Shown here one piece after another: positions 25,793 to 34,995 of a stretch of 64,000 nucleotides of DNA (position 1 is its first letter; every line of letters starts with the position of its first letter). The DNA is from Kibdelosporangium persicum (GTDB lineage: Bacteria; Actinomycetota; Actinomycetes; Mycobacteriales; Pseudonocardiaceae). Below the pieces are notes generated by a model that saw only the letters and a list, made by a program, of their open reading frames with translations, searched no databases and had not been told where the DNA came from. The translations under genes and the position numbers were made by a program. The stretch is from contig NZ_JAAATY010000007.1 in assembly GCF_013280595.1 (NCBI RefSeq), positions 1 to 64,000 on the forward strand, read 5' to 3'.

Positions 25793-27500
25793 CCCGTAAC
25801 GTCATCCGCACCGTCGTCGGCCCGCCAACCGGGCTGGACACGGTCATCGCGCCGTCGAAGGCGCTCAGCCGTCGCGCGACGCCACGAAGACCCGTGCCGC
25901 GCGACATGTCGGCGCCACCGCGTCCGTCATCCCACACGGTCAGCTCAAGCGTGTCCGCACCCAGGCAGACGTCCACCCGGGCCGCGTCGGCGTCGGCGTG
26001 CCTCGTGACGTTGGACAGCACCTCGCTGATCGCGAAGTACGCGGCCGACTCCACCGGCGGGTCGAGCTTGCGGGACAGATCCACGTGCACCTTGACGGGT
26101 AACGGCGTGTCCAGCGCCAGCGCCCGGACCGCGTCGCCGAGGCCGCGGTCGGCGAGCACCGGCGGGTGGATTCCCCGGACCAGGTCACGCAGTTCGGCCA
26201 GCGCCTTGGCGGAGTTGTCCCGGACCTTGGCCAGCAGTTGCCTCGCCTTCGCCGGGTCGTGGTCGATCAGCCGCTCCAGCGCGCCCAGGCCGAGCCCCAT
26301 GGCCACGAGCCGGGCCTGGGCTCCGTCGTGCAGGTCGCGTTCGATCCGGCGCAGTTCGGCTTCGGCCGCGTCGGTCGCCTCGGCCCGGGTGTGGGTCAGT
26401 TCCCGCACCCGCTGCACCAGGGCCTCTTCCTGGCTCGGCGCGAGCATCAGCCGCACCCACAGGCCGTTCAGCCGCGCCAACGGCGGCGAGAGCCAGAGGC
26501 CGGCCACGACCATCGCCAGGCCCACCGGGATGGCCAGCGCGTCGGAGCCGGCGAACTGGCCGTACCACCCGGCGGCCCAGTCCGGCTCGTCCGGCCCCGT
26601 GAACCAGCGCCACGTCTGCGGCAGTGCCAGGCCCCAGCCGCCGTACACCACCAGCTCCATGGGCACCGCGGTGATGAGCAAACCGACGAACGGGTCGAGG
26701 GCGAAGAACAGCCGGTCCCGCTTGGTGGTGCGGTTGGCGTACGGCTTCGCCACCGGCACCCCGGACCAGTCGCCGGCCAGCTTCCGGCGCTGGTTCGCCA
26801 CCCGCCACGCCCGGGGTGCCACCAGCGCGACCAAGCTGAGCAGGGACAGGGCGGCGAGCGCCGAGCAGCGTCCCCAGATCGGAAACCACGTGCTGGGCCG
26901 GCTGCGGAACCCGCGCCGGGCCGGCCCGAGCAGGGCCCGGCTGCCTGTGGTGTGCAGGCGCAGCAGCACAGGCGCGCTGAGGAAGCCGAGCGCGATCAGC
27001 GGCACGCCCCACGGCATGGTGAGCGTCCCGTAGACGATCAGTGCGGCGGGCGTGAGGGCCAGGACGTTGCCGAGGGTCGCGTTGAGCAGCAGCCAGCCGA
27101 TGTCGCGCCATGTCGCGCGATCGTCGAGCATCCAGTCGATCCTGGCGTAGAGCATGGGCATCCGCGGCGTCTTGTACAGCTGGCCTTCGCTCACGTAGAA
27201 GCCCTCGACGTCCGGCAGGGGCGGTGCGGGCGGCGGGGCGTACGGCTGCGCGATGCGCACCCTGTCCCACCTCGCGGCCAGGGTCCGCCGGACGCCGGTC
27301 ACCTTGCGGGCCTGGCCGACCGCCCACGGCACGAGGATGATCAAGCCGAACGAACTGGTGAGGATCAGGACGGCCGCGTGCGCCATCAGGGCGACCAGGC
27401 CGAGCACCGACAGCCCGGCCAGGACCAGTCCCCGGAAAGGCGCGATGGCGATCTCCCGCAGCACGTCATCAGTCTGCCCGTGGCGTCCGGCACGCGGCAT
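25779..27500 (-). CDS. Sensor histidine kinase (HisKA_3 type), orphan
   Basis: 573 residues from ATG 27500; a GTG at 27464 ([13 protein letters not shown]) is an alternative. About six to eight membrane helices fill the first 360 residues in two similar halves, each followed by a YAPP/YANR-type cytoplasmic loop. The kinase part starts with [22 protein letters not shown] (phospho-acceptor His near 391) and ends with a HATPase domain ([34 protein letters not shown]). This is the NarL-partner class, but no response regulator is adjacent. It probably senses a membrane or cell-envelope signal. It is divergent from coaE. Confidence 0.88.
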   Translation of the reverse strand: MPRAGRHGQTDDVLREIAIAPFRGLVLAGLSVLGLVALMAHAAVLILTSSFGLIILVPWAVGQARKVTGVRRTLAARWDRVRIAQPYAPPPAPPLPDVEGFYVSEGQLYKTPRMPMLYARIDWMLDDRATWRDIGWLLLNATLGNVLALTPAALIVYGTLTMPWGVPLIALGFLSAPVLLRLHTTGSRALLGPARRGFRSRPSTWFPIWGRCSALAALSLLSLVALVAPRAWRVANQRRKLAGDWSGVPVAKPYANRTTKRDRLFFALDPFVGLLITAVPMELVVYGGWGLALPQTWRWFTGPDEPDWAAGWYGQFAGSDALAIPVGLAMVVAGLWLSPPLARLNGLWVRLMLAPSQEEALVQRVRELTHTRAEATDAAEAELRRIERDLHDGAQARLVAMGLGLGALERLIDHDPAKARQLLAKVRDNSAKALAELRDLVRGIHPPVLADRGLGDAVRALALDTPLPVKVHVDLSRKLDPPVESAAYFAISEVLSNVTRHADADAARVDVCLGADTLELTVWDDGRGGADMSRGTGLRGVARRLSAFDGAMTVSSPVGGPTTVRMTLRVSAG

Positions 27501-27539
27501 TGCCCGCAGGCCCAGTGCACGGGTGGGGCTAGGCCTACC

Positions 27540-27552
27540 TACGATCAAGCTC
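27540..27552 (+). promoter_or_regulatory. -10 element of coaE, leaderless arrangement
   Basis: TACGAT (27540-27545) is followed by seven bases and the ATG of coaE at 27553. There is no room for a ribosome site, so the mRNA probably starts at the ATG. Confidence 0.5.
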
Positions 27553-28719
27553 ATGCTGCGAGTGGGGCTCACCGGCGGGATCGGATCGGGCAAGTCGACG
27601 GTGGCCGGGCGACTGGCCGAACACGGCGCGGTGCTGATCGACGCCGACCGGCTGGCCCGTGCGGTCGTCGAACCGGGCACGCCGGGCCTCGCGGCCGTGG
27701 TGGACGCCTTCGGCCCGGAGATCCTCGCGCCGGACGGCTCGTTGGACCGCCCGAAGCTGGCCGCGGTCGTGTTCACCTCCGCGGAACAGCGTGAACGGCT
27801 GAACGGAATCGTGCATCCGTTGGTGGGCGGCCGAACCGCCGAGATGCTCGCGAACGCGGCCGACGACGCCGTGGTGATCCACGACGTGCCGCTGCTGGTC
27901 GAGAAGAACTACGCGCCGATGTACAACCTCGTGGTCGTCGTGCACGCGGACGTCGAGGAGCGCGTCCGCCGGCTGGTGGAGACCCGTGGCATGCCCGAGG
28001 CCGACGCCCGCGCGCGGATCGCCGCTCAGGCGACGGAGGAGCAACGCCGCGCGGTCGCCGACGTCTGGCTGGACAACTCCGGTACGCCCGACCAGGTCCT
28101 CGCCCAGGCCGACGCGTTGTGGGCCGACCGCCTCGTGCCGTTCGAGGCGAACGTCCGTCTGCGCCGCTGGGACAAGTACGGCAACGCCCGGTTGTACGAC
28201 TACAACCCGGAATGGCCGTTGCAGGCGGCCCGGCTGGCGGCCCGGATCAAGCTGGTGACCGGCGGTCTGCGTGTCGACCACATCGGGTCGACGTCAGTGC
28301 CCGGCCTGCCCGCCAAGGACATCATCGACCTGCAGGTGACAGTGTCCTCTTTGGAGCAGGCGGACTCGTTCGCCGAGCCGTTGACCGAAGCGGGATTCCC
28401 GGTACGGCCGGAGAACACCGGCGACCGCGGCGAGGAGACCAAGCGGTACCACAACTCCGCGGACCCCGGCAGGCTGGCGAACATCCACCTGCGGGTGGCG
28501 GGAACCCAGGACTGGCGGCACGCTCTGCTGTTCCGCGACTGGCTGCGTGCCTCCCCGGAGGAACGCGCGAACTACCTCGAACTCAAGCGCGGGATCGCGA
28601 CGCGCTTCGCGTCCGGCGAGAACCTGGGCGAAGCGGCGACCGCGAAGGACGCGTGGTTCGACGAAGCCCTGCCCCGCGCGGAGTCCTGGGCCAGCAAAAC
28701 CGCCTGGTCACCCTCGTGA
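27553..28719 (+). CDS. coaE: Dephospho-CoA kinase fused to a GrpB/UPF0157 domain
   Basis: 388 residues. Residues 1-195 are dephospho-CoA kinase (last step of coenzyme A synthesis): P-loop [10 protein letters not shown] near 8-17, [10 protein letters not shown], and lid segment [21 protein letters not shown]. Residues from about 215 form a GrpB-like nucleotidyltransferase-fold domain ([38 protein letters not shown]). This fusion is common in actinobacteria. The gene appears leaderless. Its last codons are tcg TGA, and that TGA is part of the palindromic repeat at 28711-28760. Confidence 0.96.
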   Translation: MLRVGLTGGIGSGKSTVAGRLAEHGAVLIDADRLARAVVEPGTPGLAAVVDAFGPEILAPDGSLDRPKLAAVVFTSAEQRERLNGIVHPLVGGRTAEMLANAADDAVVIHDVPLLVEKNYAPMYNLVVVVHADVEERVRRLVETRGMPEADARARIAAQATEEQRRAVADVWLDNSGTPDQVLAQADALWADRLVPFEANVRLRRWDKYGNARLYDYNPEWPLQAARLAARIKLVTGGLRVDHIGSTSVPGLPAKDIIDLQVTVSSLEQADSFAEPLTEAGFPVRPENTGDRGEETKRYHNSADPGRLANIHLRVAGTQDWRHALLFRDWLRASPEERANYLELKRGIATRFASGENLGEAATAKDAWFDEALPRAESWASKTAWSPS

Positions 28720-28760
28720 GTGTTTATCAGGGTTAGAACACGGCCAAACACTCACGAGGG
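28711..28760. repeat. Palindromic hairpin repeat, copy 1 (inverted orientation)
   Basis: ccctcgtgagtgttt and its complement aaacactcacgaggg flank a loop containing cagggttagaacacg. The loop is the reverse complement of that in the copies at 34205 and 46024. It covers the coaE stop and lies between convergent genes, so it could act as a two-way terminator. Confidence 0.92.
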
Positions 28761-28764
28761 GGTT

Positions 28765-30201
28765 TCAGGTGGTCAGGCGTTCGGCTGCGGCGATCATGCT
28801 CACCTTCGAGCCGCTGAAGGTGTCGATCCGTGGCCGGGAACCGGGATCGGCACCGGGCACGCCGGTCTCCACGTGGATGAAGTCCAGGTCGCCCAACGAC
28901 TCCAGCAGTTCACGGACGTGCCCGTGCCGGTAGGCCTCCCTGGTCACGATCACGACCTGGTCGAACTCCTTCGCCGCGGCCAGGATCTCGTCGCGGCCGG
29001 CGTTGCGCAGCGACTTGCTGCCCGGCACCTTCTCGACGAGGTACTGCCCGACGCCCCACGGCATCGGGCCCGCGGCGATGGTCGGGGCCGACTCGACGTC
29101 GACCACCAGCGCCGGGCCGGTCAGCCGGACGTCGCCCTGGACCCGGATCGCCTGCCGGGCCGCACGCAGTCCCAGCGAGAGGTCCACCGGCCTGACCGGA
29201 GTGGGGACGGGTGGCGTCCGCAGTTCCGAAGCCCGCCGGGCGGCCTCGGCCAGCCGCTCCTCCGGCAGCGCGCCCGACCTGACCGCCTCGGCCACCGCGG
29301 CCGTGATGGCGTCCACAAGGGACTCTTCGAAGGCCTGGCCGCCGATGCACAACGCGTCCGCACCGGCGATCAACGCGCCGACGGACGCGGCCGGGATGCC
29401 CGCGTTGTTGCCGAAGCTGCCGACCACGCCGGCCATGTCCAGCGCGTCGGTGACGATCGCGCCGGTGAAGCCCAGCTCGCCACGCAGGATGTCCACCAGC
29501 GCCCTGGAGTTCAGGGTCGCGGGCCGCTCACCCCACGGCGGGACGACCAGGTGGCCGGACATGATCGCGCGGGTGCCCGCCTTGATCGCCGCGGCGAACG
29601 GCACCAGCTCGATGGCCCGCAGCTCCTCCTCGGTCCGGGACAGCACCGGAAGACTCTTGTGCGAGTCCTCGCCCGCCGCGCCGTGCCCCGGGAAGTGCTT
29701 GACGCACGTGGCCACACCGAACTTCTGCATCCCGGTCACATAGGCCGCCACGTGTTCGGCGGCCTCGGTGGGCGACGAGCCGAAGGCACGCACACCGATG
29801 ATCGGGTCCTCCGCCGCGAGCGTCAGATCCGCGCACGGCGCCAGGTTCAGCGTGAGCCCGCACGCGGCGAGCCGTTCGCCCAGCGCGGCCGCGACGGCGG
29901 TGGTCAGCGACGGGTCCCCGGCCGCGCCCAGCGCGAGCGGGCCGGGAACGAAGGAGCCCGTGTTGACGTCGAGCCGGGTGACGTCACCGCCTTCCTCGTC
30001 GATCCCGATGATCACGTCCTCGCGTTCCGACCGCAGCTGGGTGGTCAGCTCGAGGACCTGCGCGTCGTCGACGACGTTGCGGCCGAACAACACCACACCA
30101 CCGAGTCCCTCGCCGATCCTGCGGCGTACCCAGTCGGGTGCGGACGTACCGCCGAACGCCGGCAGCAGAACGGATTCGGCGAGCTTCTCCAGTGTGGACA
30201 T
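28765..30201 (-). CDS. Glycoside hydrolase family 3, beta-N-acetylhexosaminidase (NagZ/DasD-like)
   Basis: 478 residues without a signal peptide, so cytoplasmic. The GH3 hexosaminidase signature KHFPGHG (168-174, followed by DSHKSLPVL, which holds the His-Asp acid/base dyad) and the nucleophile Asp252 in IVTDALDM are both present. A smaller C-terminal domain completes the fold. It should cleave N-acetylglucosamine from imported chito-oligosaccharides or wall fragments. It follows the two permease genes by 4 bases and ends the sugar-transport operon, matching the dasABC-dasD arrangement of Streptomyces. Confidence 0.92.
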   Translation of the reverse strand: MSTLEKLAESVLLPAFGGTSAPDWVRRRIGEGLGGVVLFGRNVVDDAQVLELTTQLRSEREDVIIGIDEEGGDVTRLDVNTGSFVPGPLALGAAGDPSLTTAVAAALGERLAACGLTLNLAPCADLTLAAEDPIIGVRAFGSSPTEAAEHVAAYVTGMQKFGVATCVKHFPGHGAAGEDSHKSLPVLSRTEEELRAIELVPFAAAIKAGTRAIMSGHLVVPPWGERPATLNSRALVDILRGELGFTGAIVTDALDMAGVVGSFGNNAGIPAASVGALIAGADALCIGGQAFEESLVDAITAAVAEAVRSGALPEERLAEAARRASELRTPPVPTPVRPVDLSLGLRAARQAIRVQGDVRLTGPALVVDVESAPTIAAGPMPWGVGQYLVEKVPGSKSLRNAGRDEILAAAKEFDQVVIVTREAYRHGHVRELLESLGDLDFIHVETGVPGADPGSRPRIDTFSGSKVSMIAAAERLTT

Positions 30202-30205
30202 ACAG

Positions 30206-31036
30206 TTATCCCTTCACCGCACCCGCGGTCAGTCCGGACACCAGCTTGCGTTGCACGATCAGGAAGAAGATCAGCGCGGGCACCGCGTAGATCACCGACG
30301 CGGCCATGATGCCGCCCCAGTCCACCGCGAACGCGGTGCGGAACGTCGCCAGCCACACCGGGATGGTCTGCATGTCCTGGTCGCGCATGAGCACCAGTGC
30401 GAAGAGGAACTCGTTCCACGCGGTGATGAAGCTGAACACCGACGTGGCCACCAGGGCCGGTCCCAGCAACGGCAACGTGACCCGGCGGAACGCCCCCCAC
30501 CGGCCGCAGCCGTCGATCATCGCGGCTTCCTCGAGCTCGATCGGGATGCCGTTGACGAAGCCGTACAGCATCCAGCACGTGAACGGCAGCGTCAGCGCCA
30601 TGTACACCAACAGCAGCGACGGCAACTGGTTGAGCAGCCCCGCGTCGCGCATCAGCAGGTACAGCGGGATCAGCAGCGCCTCGATCGGCGCCAGCTGCGC
30701 GACCAGCACCAGGAACAGGAAACCCTTGCGGCCGCGGAACTTCATCCGGGCCAACGGCACCGCGGCCAGCACACCGGCGATCAACGCGGTGACCACCGCG
30801 CCGAGTGTGACGATCAGGCTGTTGGTCAGGAAGGTGGTGAACCCGGGCTTGCTCAGCGCGGACGTGAAGTTCTCGAAGGTGATCGACAGCGGGATCAGGT
30901 CGTAGCGCGGCGAAAGCACCTCACCGGGCGTCTTGAACGCCGTGGTGATCAGCCAGTACGTCGGGAATCCGAACAGGATGGCCCCGACGACCCCGACCGT
31001 GTTGAGCGCGATCCGTTGGGGCAGAGACTTCCTCAC
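30206..31036 (-). CDS. Sugar ABC transporter permease (MalG/DasC-like)
   Basis: 276 residues, GTG start overlapping the upstream stop as GTGA. Six membrane helices are visible. The cytoplasmic EAA loop, which contacts the ATPase, is EEAAMIDGCGRWGAFRRVTLPLL. With the second permease it forms the channel of a CUT1-type importer. The GH3 neighbour suggests chitobiose or GlcNAc as cargo. No ATPase gene lies in the operon. Confidence 0.93.
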   Translation of the reverse strand: MRKSLPQRIALNTVGVVGAILFGFPTYWLITTAFKTPGEVLSPRYDLIPLSITFENFTSALSKPGFTTFLTNSLIVTLGAVVTALIAGVLAAVPLARMKFRGRKGFLFLVLVAQLAPIEALLIPLYLLMRDAGLLNQLPSLLLVYMALTLPFTCWMLYGFVNGIPIELEEAAMIDGCGRWGAFRRVTLPLLGPALVATSVFSFITAWNEFLFALVLMRDQDMQTIPVWLATFRTAFAVDWGGIMAASVIYAVPALIFFLIVQRKLVSGLTAGAVKG

Positions 31037-32022
31037 TTCAGCTCCACCTCCTTGGAACGCAGCAGCAGCTGGATGTACCGGGCCAGCAGGATGACCAGGA
31101 CGAGCAGCATGATCATGGCGATCGCCCCGGCGGTGCCGAAGTGGCTGCCCGCGATGCCCTTGAGGTACATGTAGACCGGCAGCGTGGTGCTCTCGCCGTC
31201 CGGACCGCCCTGGCGGACCGCCCAGACCTGGGTGAAGACCCGGAAGTCCCAGATCACCGACAGGAACGTGACGATCGTCAGGATCGGCTGGATGGCGGGC
31301 CAGCTGACCGCGCGGAACGTCTGGAACGGCCCGGCGCCGTCGATGCCCGCCGCCTCGTACTGCTCACGCGGCACGCCGATCAGCCCGGCGTACAGGCTGA
31401 ACGCCACGAACGGCACGGCCTGCCAGGTGATCAGCAGCCCGATCACGGTCAGCGTGCTGGGGCCGTCGCCGAACCACGAGTGGCCGATGAAGCCCTCGAA
31501 ACCCAGCAGGTCCAGCGTCTTGTTCAGGATGCCGTACTGCTGGTCGAAGATCCACTGGAAGATCGTGGTCGTCGCGACGGCGGGCGTCGCCCACGCCACC
31601 ACCAGCGCGACCTGCAGCAGCATCCGGACGATCGGGTTGAGCTGCTTCATCAGCAGCGCCACACCCAACGCGATCAGCAGCGTCGCCGCCACGACCGCGG
31701 CCATGAAGACCAGTGTCCGCACGGTGATCTGCCAGAACTCCGGGTCGCCGAGCACCTCGGTGTAGTTGTCGATGCCGACCCAGACCAGCTGGCCGGTGAC
31801 CAGTTCCCGCAGGTCCAGCTGGCGGAAGCTGATCAGCACGAGCTGGAACGTCGGCCAGATCAGCAGCGCGCCGATCGCGATGACGCCCGGCGCCAGCAAC
31901 AGGTAGGGCAGCACGGCGTCGCTGAAGCCCTTGCGGCGCCGTGCCCGCGGGGTTGGGACACGCGGCGATGCCGGCGGGGTGGTTCCCGCCGGCATCGCCG
32001 CCACGTCCTTCGTCGACGTCAT
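31033..32022 (-). CDS. Sugar ABC transporter permease (MalF/DasB-like)
   Basis: 329 residues, ATG overlapping the upstream binding-protein stop as ATGA. A cytoplasmic Pro-rich N-terminus (TTPPASPRVPTPRARRRKG) is followed by six membrane helices and the EAA loop EQYEAAGIDGAGPFQTFRAVSWPAI. It is the larger partner permease of the CUT1-type importer. Confidence 0.93.
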   Translation of the reverse strand: MTSTKDVAAMPAGTTPPASPRVPTPRARRRKGFSDAVLPYLLLAPGVIAIGALLIWPTFQLVLISFRQLDLRELVTGQLVWVGIDNYTEVLGDPEFWQITVRTLVFMAAVVAATLLIALGVALLMKQLNPIVRMLLQVALVVAWATPAVATTTIFQWIFDQQYGILNKTLDLLGFEGFIGHSWFGDGPSTLTVIGLLITWQAVPFVAFSLYAGLIGVPREQYEAAGIDGAGPFQTFRAVSWPAIQPILTIVTFLSVIWDFRVFTQVWAVRQGGPDGESTTLPVYMYLKGIAGSHFGTAGAIAMIMLLVLVILLARYIQLLLRSKEVELK

Positions 32023-33323
32023 GAACCCGCGAGCAGCTTGTCCAACGCCGCGTTGGCGTCGGTGGTCGCCTGGTCAAGGGACTTCGCGCCGGTGATGTAC
32101 GCGGTCATCATGTCCTTCAGCGGGTTCTGGCCCGCCTCGACCTCGCCCCACTTCGGGCTGGACGGCACCGCGCGGCCGTTCTGCGCGGCCTTGGCCATCA
32201 CGCTGGCGAACGGGTCCGAGCTCAGCGCGCTGATGTCGGTCGACGTACCGGGCACGAAGCCGCCCTTGGCGATCTCGGTCTGGTACTTCTGCGTCGAGAA
32301 CATCTTCAGGTACGCCTTGGCGGCGGCGGTGTTCTTGCTGTTGACCGGGATGGCCAGGTTCGAGCCGCCGAGGAACACCGGGGCGCTCTTGCCCGCGGTC
32401 TTGCCGGGGATGGCGAAGGCGCCGGTCTTGTCCTTGATCGTCGGGTCGGTCTTGGCCGCGGTGGCCACCTCGTTCGGGGTGCCGATGAACATCGCGACCT
32501 TGCCGCCGCCGTAGATGCCGGCCTGCTGCGGGTTGGACTCGTCGTTGTCCTTCGGCGCCTTGGTGCCGGAGGCGTCCACCAGCTTCTTGTAGAACTCCAG
32601 GCCCGCCTTGGCCTCGGGGCTGTTCAGCGTGGCCTTGAAGTTCCTGCCCTCGGCCTTGGCGATGTCGCCGCCCTCGTCGAAGATGAACGACAGCAACGCG
32701 TACCAGTTCTGGCCGGGCACGTACATCGCCTGGAAGTCGGGGTCGCTGCCGAACTTCGCCTTCAGCTTGTCGATCGCGGCGAGCAGTTCGTCGCGCGTGG
32801 CCGGCGGGGTGGTGATGCCTGCCTGCTCGAACATGTCCTTGCGGTAGAGCACCTCACGGTTGGCGGCGTAGAACGGCATGCCGTAGACCTTGCCGTCGAA
32901 CGTCGCGGAGTCCTTGAGGCCCTTGAGCCACTGCGAGCCGTTCATGTCGTTGACCGAGTCGGTCAGGTCAGCCAGCACACCCTGCGCGGCGAACTGCGGC
33001 GTCTGGGTGTTGCCGAGTTCGATCACGTCCGGCGGCGTCTGCGAGGCCAGCGCGGTGGTCAGCTTCTGCTGGATACCGTTCCACTGCTGGATCTCGTACT
33101 TGATCTTGACGCCGGGATTGGCGTCCTGGAACTCCTTGTGCAGGGCGCTGGTCAGGGTGTCCGGTGCGGAACCTGTCATCAGCCAGACTGTCAGCTCACC
33201 GCTGAGCTGCTGTGGCGTGTTCGCGTTGTTCGGGGCTTCGCCCGACCCCCCGGAGCCTGCGCAGCCCGCTGTCGCGAGGGAGATGGCGACAACTCCAGCC
33301 GCCAGCTTCATCCAGCGCTTCAC
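32019..33323 (-). CDS. Sugar-binding lipoprotein of ABC transporter (DasA-like)
   Basis: 434 residues from GTG 33323, preceded at about 10 bases by AAAGGA. The signal peptide ends in the lipobox TAGC near residue 22, followed by a flexible GSGGSG linker. The rest is an SBP family 1 protein (LTVWLMTGSAPDTLTSALHKEFQDANPGVKIKYEIQQWNGIQQKLTTALAS). It captures sugar outside the cell for the two permeases. The operon order binding protein-permease-permease-GH3 fits a chitobiose/GlcNAc system. Two dre-like palindromes upstream suggest control by a DasR-type GntR repressor. Confidence 0.93.
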   Translation of the reverse strand: MKRWMKLAAGVVAISLATAGCAGSGGSGEAPNNANTPQQLSGELTVWLMTGSAPDTLTSALHKEFQDANPGVKIKYEIQQWNGIQQKLTTALASQTPPDVIELGNTQTPQFAAQGVLADLTDSVNDMNGSQWLKGLKDSATFDGKVYGMPFYAANREVLYRKDMFEQAGITTPPATRDELLAAIDKLKAKFGSDPDFQAMYVPGQNWYALLSFIFDEGGDIAKAEGRNFKATLNSPEAKAGLEFYKKLVDASGTKAPKDNDESNPQQAGIYGGGKVAMFIGTPNEVATAAKTDPTIKDKTGAFAIPGKTAGKSAPVFLGGSNLAIPVNSKNTAAAKAYLKMFSTQKYQTEIAKGGFVPGTSTDISALSSDPFASVMAKAAQNGRAVPSSPKWGEVEAGQNPLKDMMTAYITGAKSLDQATTDANAALDKLLAGS

Positions 33324-33362
33324 TCGTGCCGTCCTTTCGAGCCCGGCCACCCCGGGCGCACA

Positions 33363-33378
33363 AATGGTGTAGACCAAT
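33363..33378. promoter_or_regulatory. DasR-like dre operator 1
   Basis: AATGGTGTAGACCAAT closely matches the dre consensus ACTGGTCTAGACCAGT, keeping TGGT and TAGACCA. It lies 39 bases ahead of the start of the sugar-binding protein gene. DasR, which responds to GlcN-6-phosphate, represses chitobiose uptake genes through such sites in Streptomyces. Confidence 0.8.
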
Positions 33379-33388
33379 GCAGAGCAGC

Positions 33389-33402
33389 GTGGTCCGGACC
33401 AC
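33389..33402. promoter_or_regulatory. DasR-like dre operator 2
   Basis: GTGGTCCGGACCAC is a perfect 14-bp palindrome with the TGGTC/GACCA half-sites of dre but CG at the centre. It is centred 25 bases from operator 1. A TTGACA sequence lies just upstream on the minus strand (33408-33413), so this site would overlap the promoter. Confidence 0.65.
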
Positions 33403-33495
33403 ACAAACTGTCAAGCCGGTTGCCAAGAAGTTGTAAAAGAACAGGCAGCACGCCGTGACCTCGCCGGTTCGGTGCGTAATCGGCCCTAGACGTGC

Positions 33496-33535
33496 CGAAC
33501 CCCCTGCCAGAAACTGACCACTCGCAGGGGGTTCG
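33496..33535 (-). terminator. Stem-loop terminator
   Basis: A 12-bp perfect stem, cgaaccccctgc (33496-33507) with gcagggggttcg (33524-33535), has a 16-base loop. It begins 28 bases after the stop of the gene at 33563 on the minus strand. It separates that gene from the sugar operon. Confidence 0.65.
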
Positions 33536-33562
33536 TGGTGAGAATTGTCTGCCCGGCACCGG

Positions 33563-34081
33563 CTAGTACGGCGGCCAGACCTCGAAAACGTGCTGACCGG
33601 TCAGCCAGGCGCTCAGGTCGTGCCGGTAGTAGCTCAACTCCTCAAGCGTCCTGTGCACGGTCCGCAGCGCCAGATCGGCGTCACCGCTGCGCAGGATCCG
33701 TCCGGCCACGGCGGCGGCGAACTCCTCCGAACGCACGATCCGTGCGGCCCCGCCAGGCGCTGACGACAGCCCGAGCAGGAGATCCGTGGTGCGCCACGAA
33801 GTGCCCTCACGGACGATCCGGGCCGCAGTGAGCACGCTCGGGCCGGTGCGCGCGTGGCGCGAGCGGGGACGTTGGTGGGTCAGCCGGAGATTGCTCGCCG
33901 GCAGCAGCCACGTCACCTCGGAGTCGGCGAAGGGATCTTCCGGCGTGGGGCACTCCACGCGAAGGCCCCACCGTTCCTCCTGGCACGTCCGGAGGCGCCG
34001 GGTCGTGCCGGACGAGTACCTGCGAACCGCGGAAACTGTGTCGATGATGTCGACCAGCTGCGGGGTGATGGCCGTTCCCAC
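33563..34081 (-). CDS. Hypothetical protein, unrecognised family
   Basis: 172 residues with no signal peptide or membrane helix. It is rich in Arg, with a mixed beta N-terminal half (GLRVECPTPEDPFADSEVTWLLPASNLRL) and a helical C-terminal half (EEFAAAVAGRILRSGDADLALRTVHRTLEELSYYRHDLSAWL). I do not recognise the family. It stands alone between a terminator and the palindromic repeat copy 2; 124 bases separate its start from that repeat. Its GC-rich codon use supports a real gene. Confidence 0.65.
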   Translation of the reverse strand: MGTAITPQLVDIIDTVSAVRRYSSGTTRRLRTCQEERWGLRVECPTPEDPFADSEVTWLLPASNLRLTHQRPRSRHARTGPSVLTAARIVREGTSWRTTDLLLGLSSAPGGAARIVRSEEFAAAVAGRILRSGDADLALRTVHRTLEELSYYRHDLSAWLTGQHVFEVWPPY

Positions 34082-34204
34082 GCGGCCGAAGAGTAGTCGG
34101 AACGGCGCGGTGCGTGATCAACTGGTTTTCATTCGTTACATCACGGCTTGCGGTCGGCCGGATATCGATCTGTGAGCGGTCGACGATTACCCTGAACGGC
34201 GGTT

Positions 34205-34257
34205 CCCCTTCGTGAGTGTTTATGCGTGTTCTAACCCTGATAAACACTCACGAGGGG
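34205..34257. repeat. Palindromic hairpin repeat, copy 2
   Basis: Left arm ccccttcgtgagtgttta and right arm taaacactcacgagggg flank the loop tgcgtgttctaaccctga. The conserved core cgtgttctaaccctg is in the same orientation as copy 3. It lies 20 bases past the stop of the DUF402 gene on the minus strand. Confidence 0.92.
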
Positions 34258-34276
34258 TGGCCTGGGCTGGCTGGGG

Positions 34277-34879
34277 TCACGGTTTGCCCAGGTCCTGCCA
34301 GGTCAGGTCGATGCCGAGGGAACGAAGCCAGGCGCACGTGTCGTAGCCGTGGCGGGTGATCCCGTCGACGGTCCGGTACGTCCGCTCCAGTGCCCGCTGA
34401 GCGGTCCGGGCGTCGATCAGCCGGGCGTCGAGGGCCGCGAGCAGCTCGTCGGTGTCGACGACTTCGAGGCGCTTGCCGGTGTAGACGTGGATGTCCAGGT
34501 AGAGGTCGACCATTCGCCAGACCGGGCCCGGCGCGTCGGTGTGCGCGCCGAAGTCCGGGTCCACCTCGACGAGGTCGATGTAGATGTCCTCGCGCTCCGG
34601 TGCGCCGGGGTGGGAGTGCCAGTCCGTGATCCGCAGGCCGAGTTCCGGCAACAGCCACGACTGGATGTACGCGAGCCGCCGGTGGCCGTCCACCTTGCGC
34701 GCCATGAACAGGCCCGAATCAGTCAGCCGGTATTCGTCCACGGTGCGCCGGAAGCCTTTGGGATCGATGTTCTCCATGGCTTTGACGTCGAACAGCTCCA
34801 CCTTCGGCGGGTGGACGTGGGGCGTGACGTCGGGGCTGATCCTCGGGCGGGCGACAGGCAGGGCGTAGTCGGAGCTCAC
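34277..34879 (-). CDS. DUF402 domain protein
   Basis: 200 residues. The central segment has the DUF402 pattern of paired acidic motifs (REDIYIDLVEVDPDF, PVWRMVDLYLDIHVYTGKRLEVVDTDELLAAL). DUF402 proteins are a group of small phosphoesterases that hydrolyse nucleotides or nucleotide conjugates, using divalent metal held by such acidic residues. The ending WLRSLGIDLTWQDLGKP is followed by the palindromic repeat. The substrate cannot be told from sequence. Confidence 0.8.
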   Translation of the reverse strand: MSSDYALPVARPRISPDVTPHVHPPKVELFDVKAMENIDPKGFRRTVDEYRLTDSGLFMARKVDGHRRLAYIQSWLLPELGLRITDWHSHPGAPEREDIYIDLVEVDPDFGAHTDAPGPVWRMVDLYLDIHVYTGKRLEVVDTDELLAALDARLIDARTAQRALERTYRTVDGITRHGYDTCAWLRSLGIDLTWQDLGKP

Positions 34880-34995
34880 CAGGTCATGGTGCCCACGGCG
34901 GACGATCGCTGCACCCTCCGCGGAGGGGGGATTGTGCGTCCGATCGGGTGATAACGGGCTACGATGCCGATCTTCCGCACTGGGGGAGGGCGTTC

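Noticed and set aside
28720-30309. 529-codon plus-strand frame starting in the palindromic repeat
   Set aside because: It is antisense to the GH3 gene, whose motifs are complete. The start MFIRVRT only reflects the repeat sequence, as do similar starts at 34247 and 46062.
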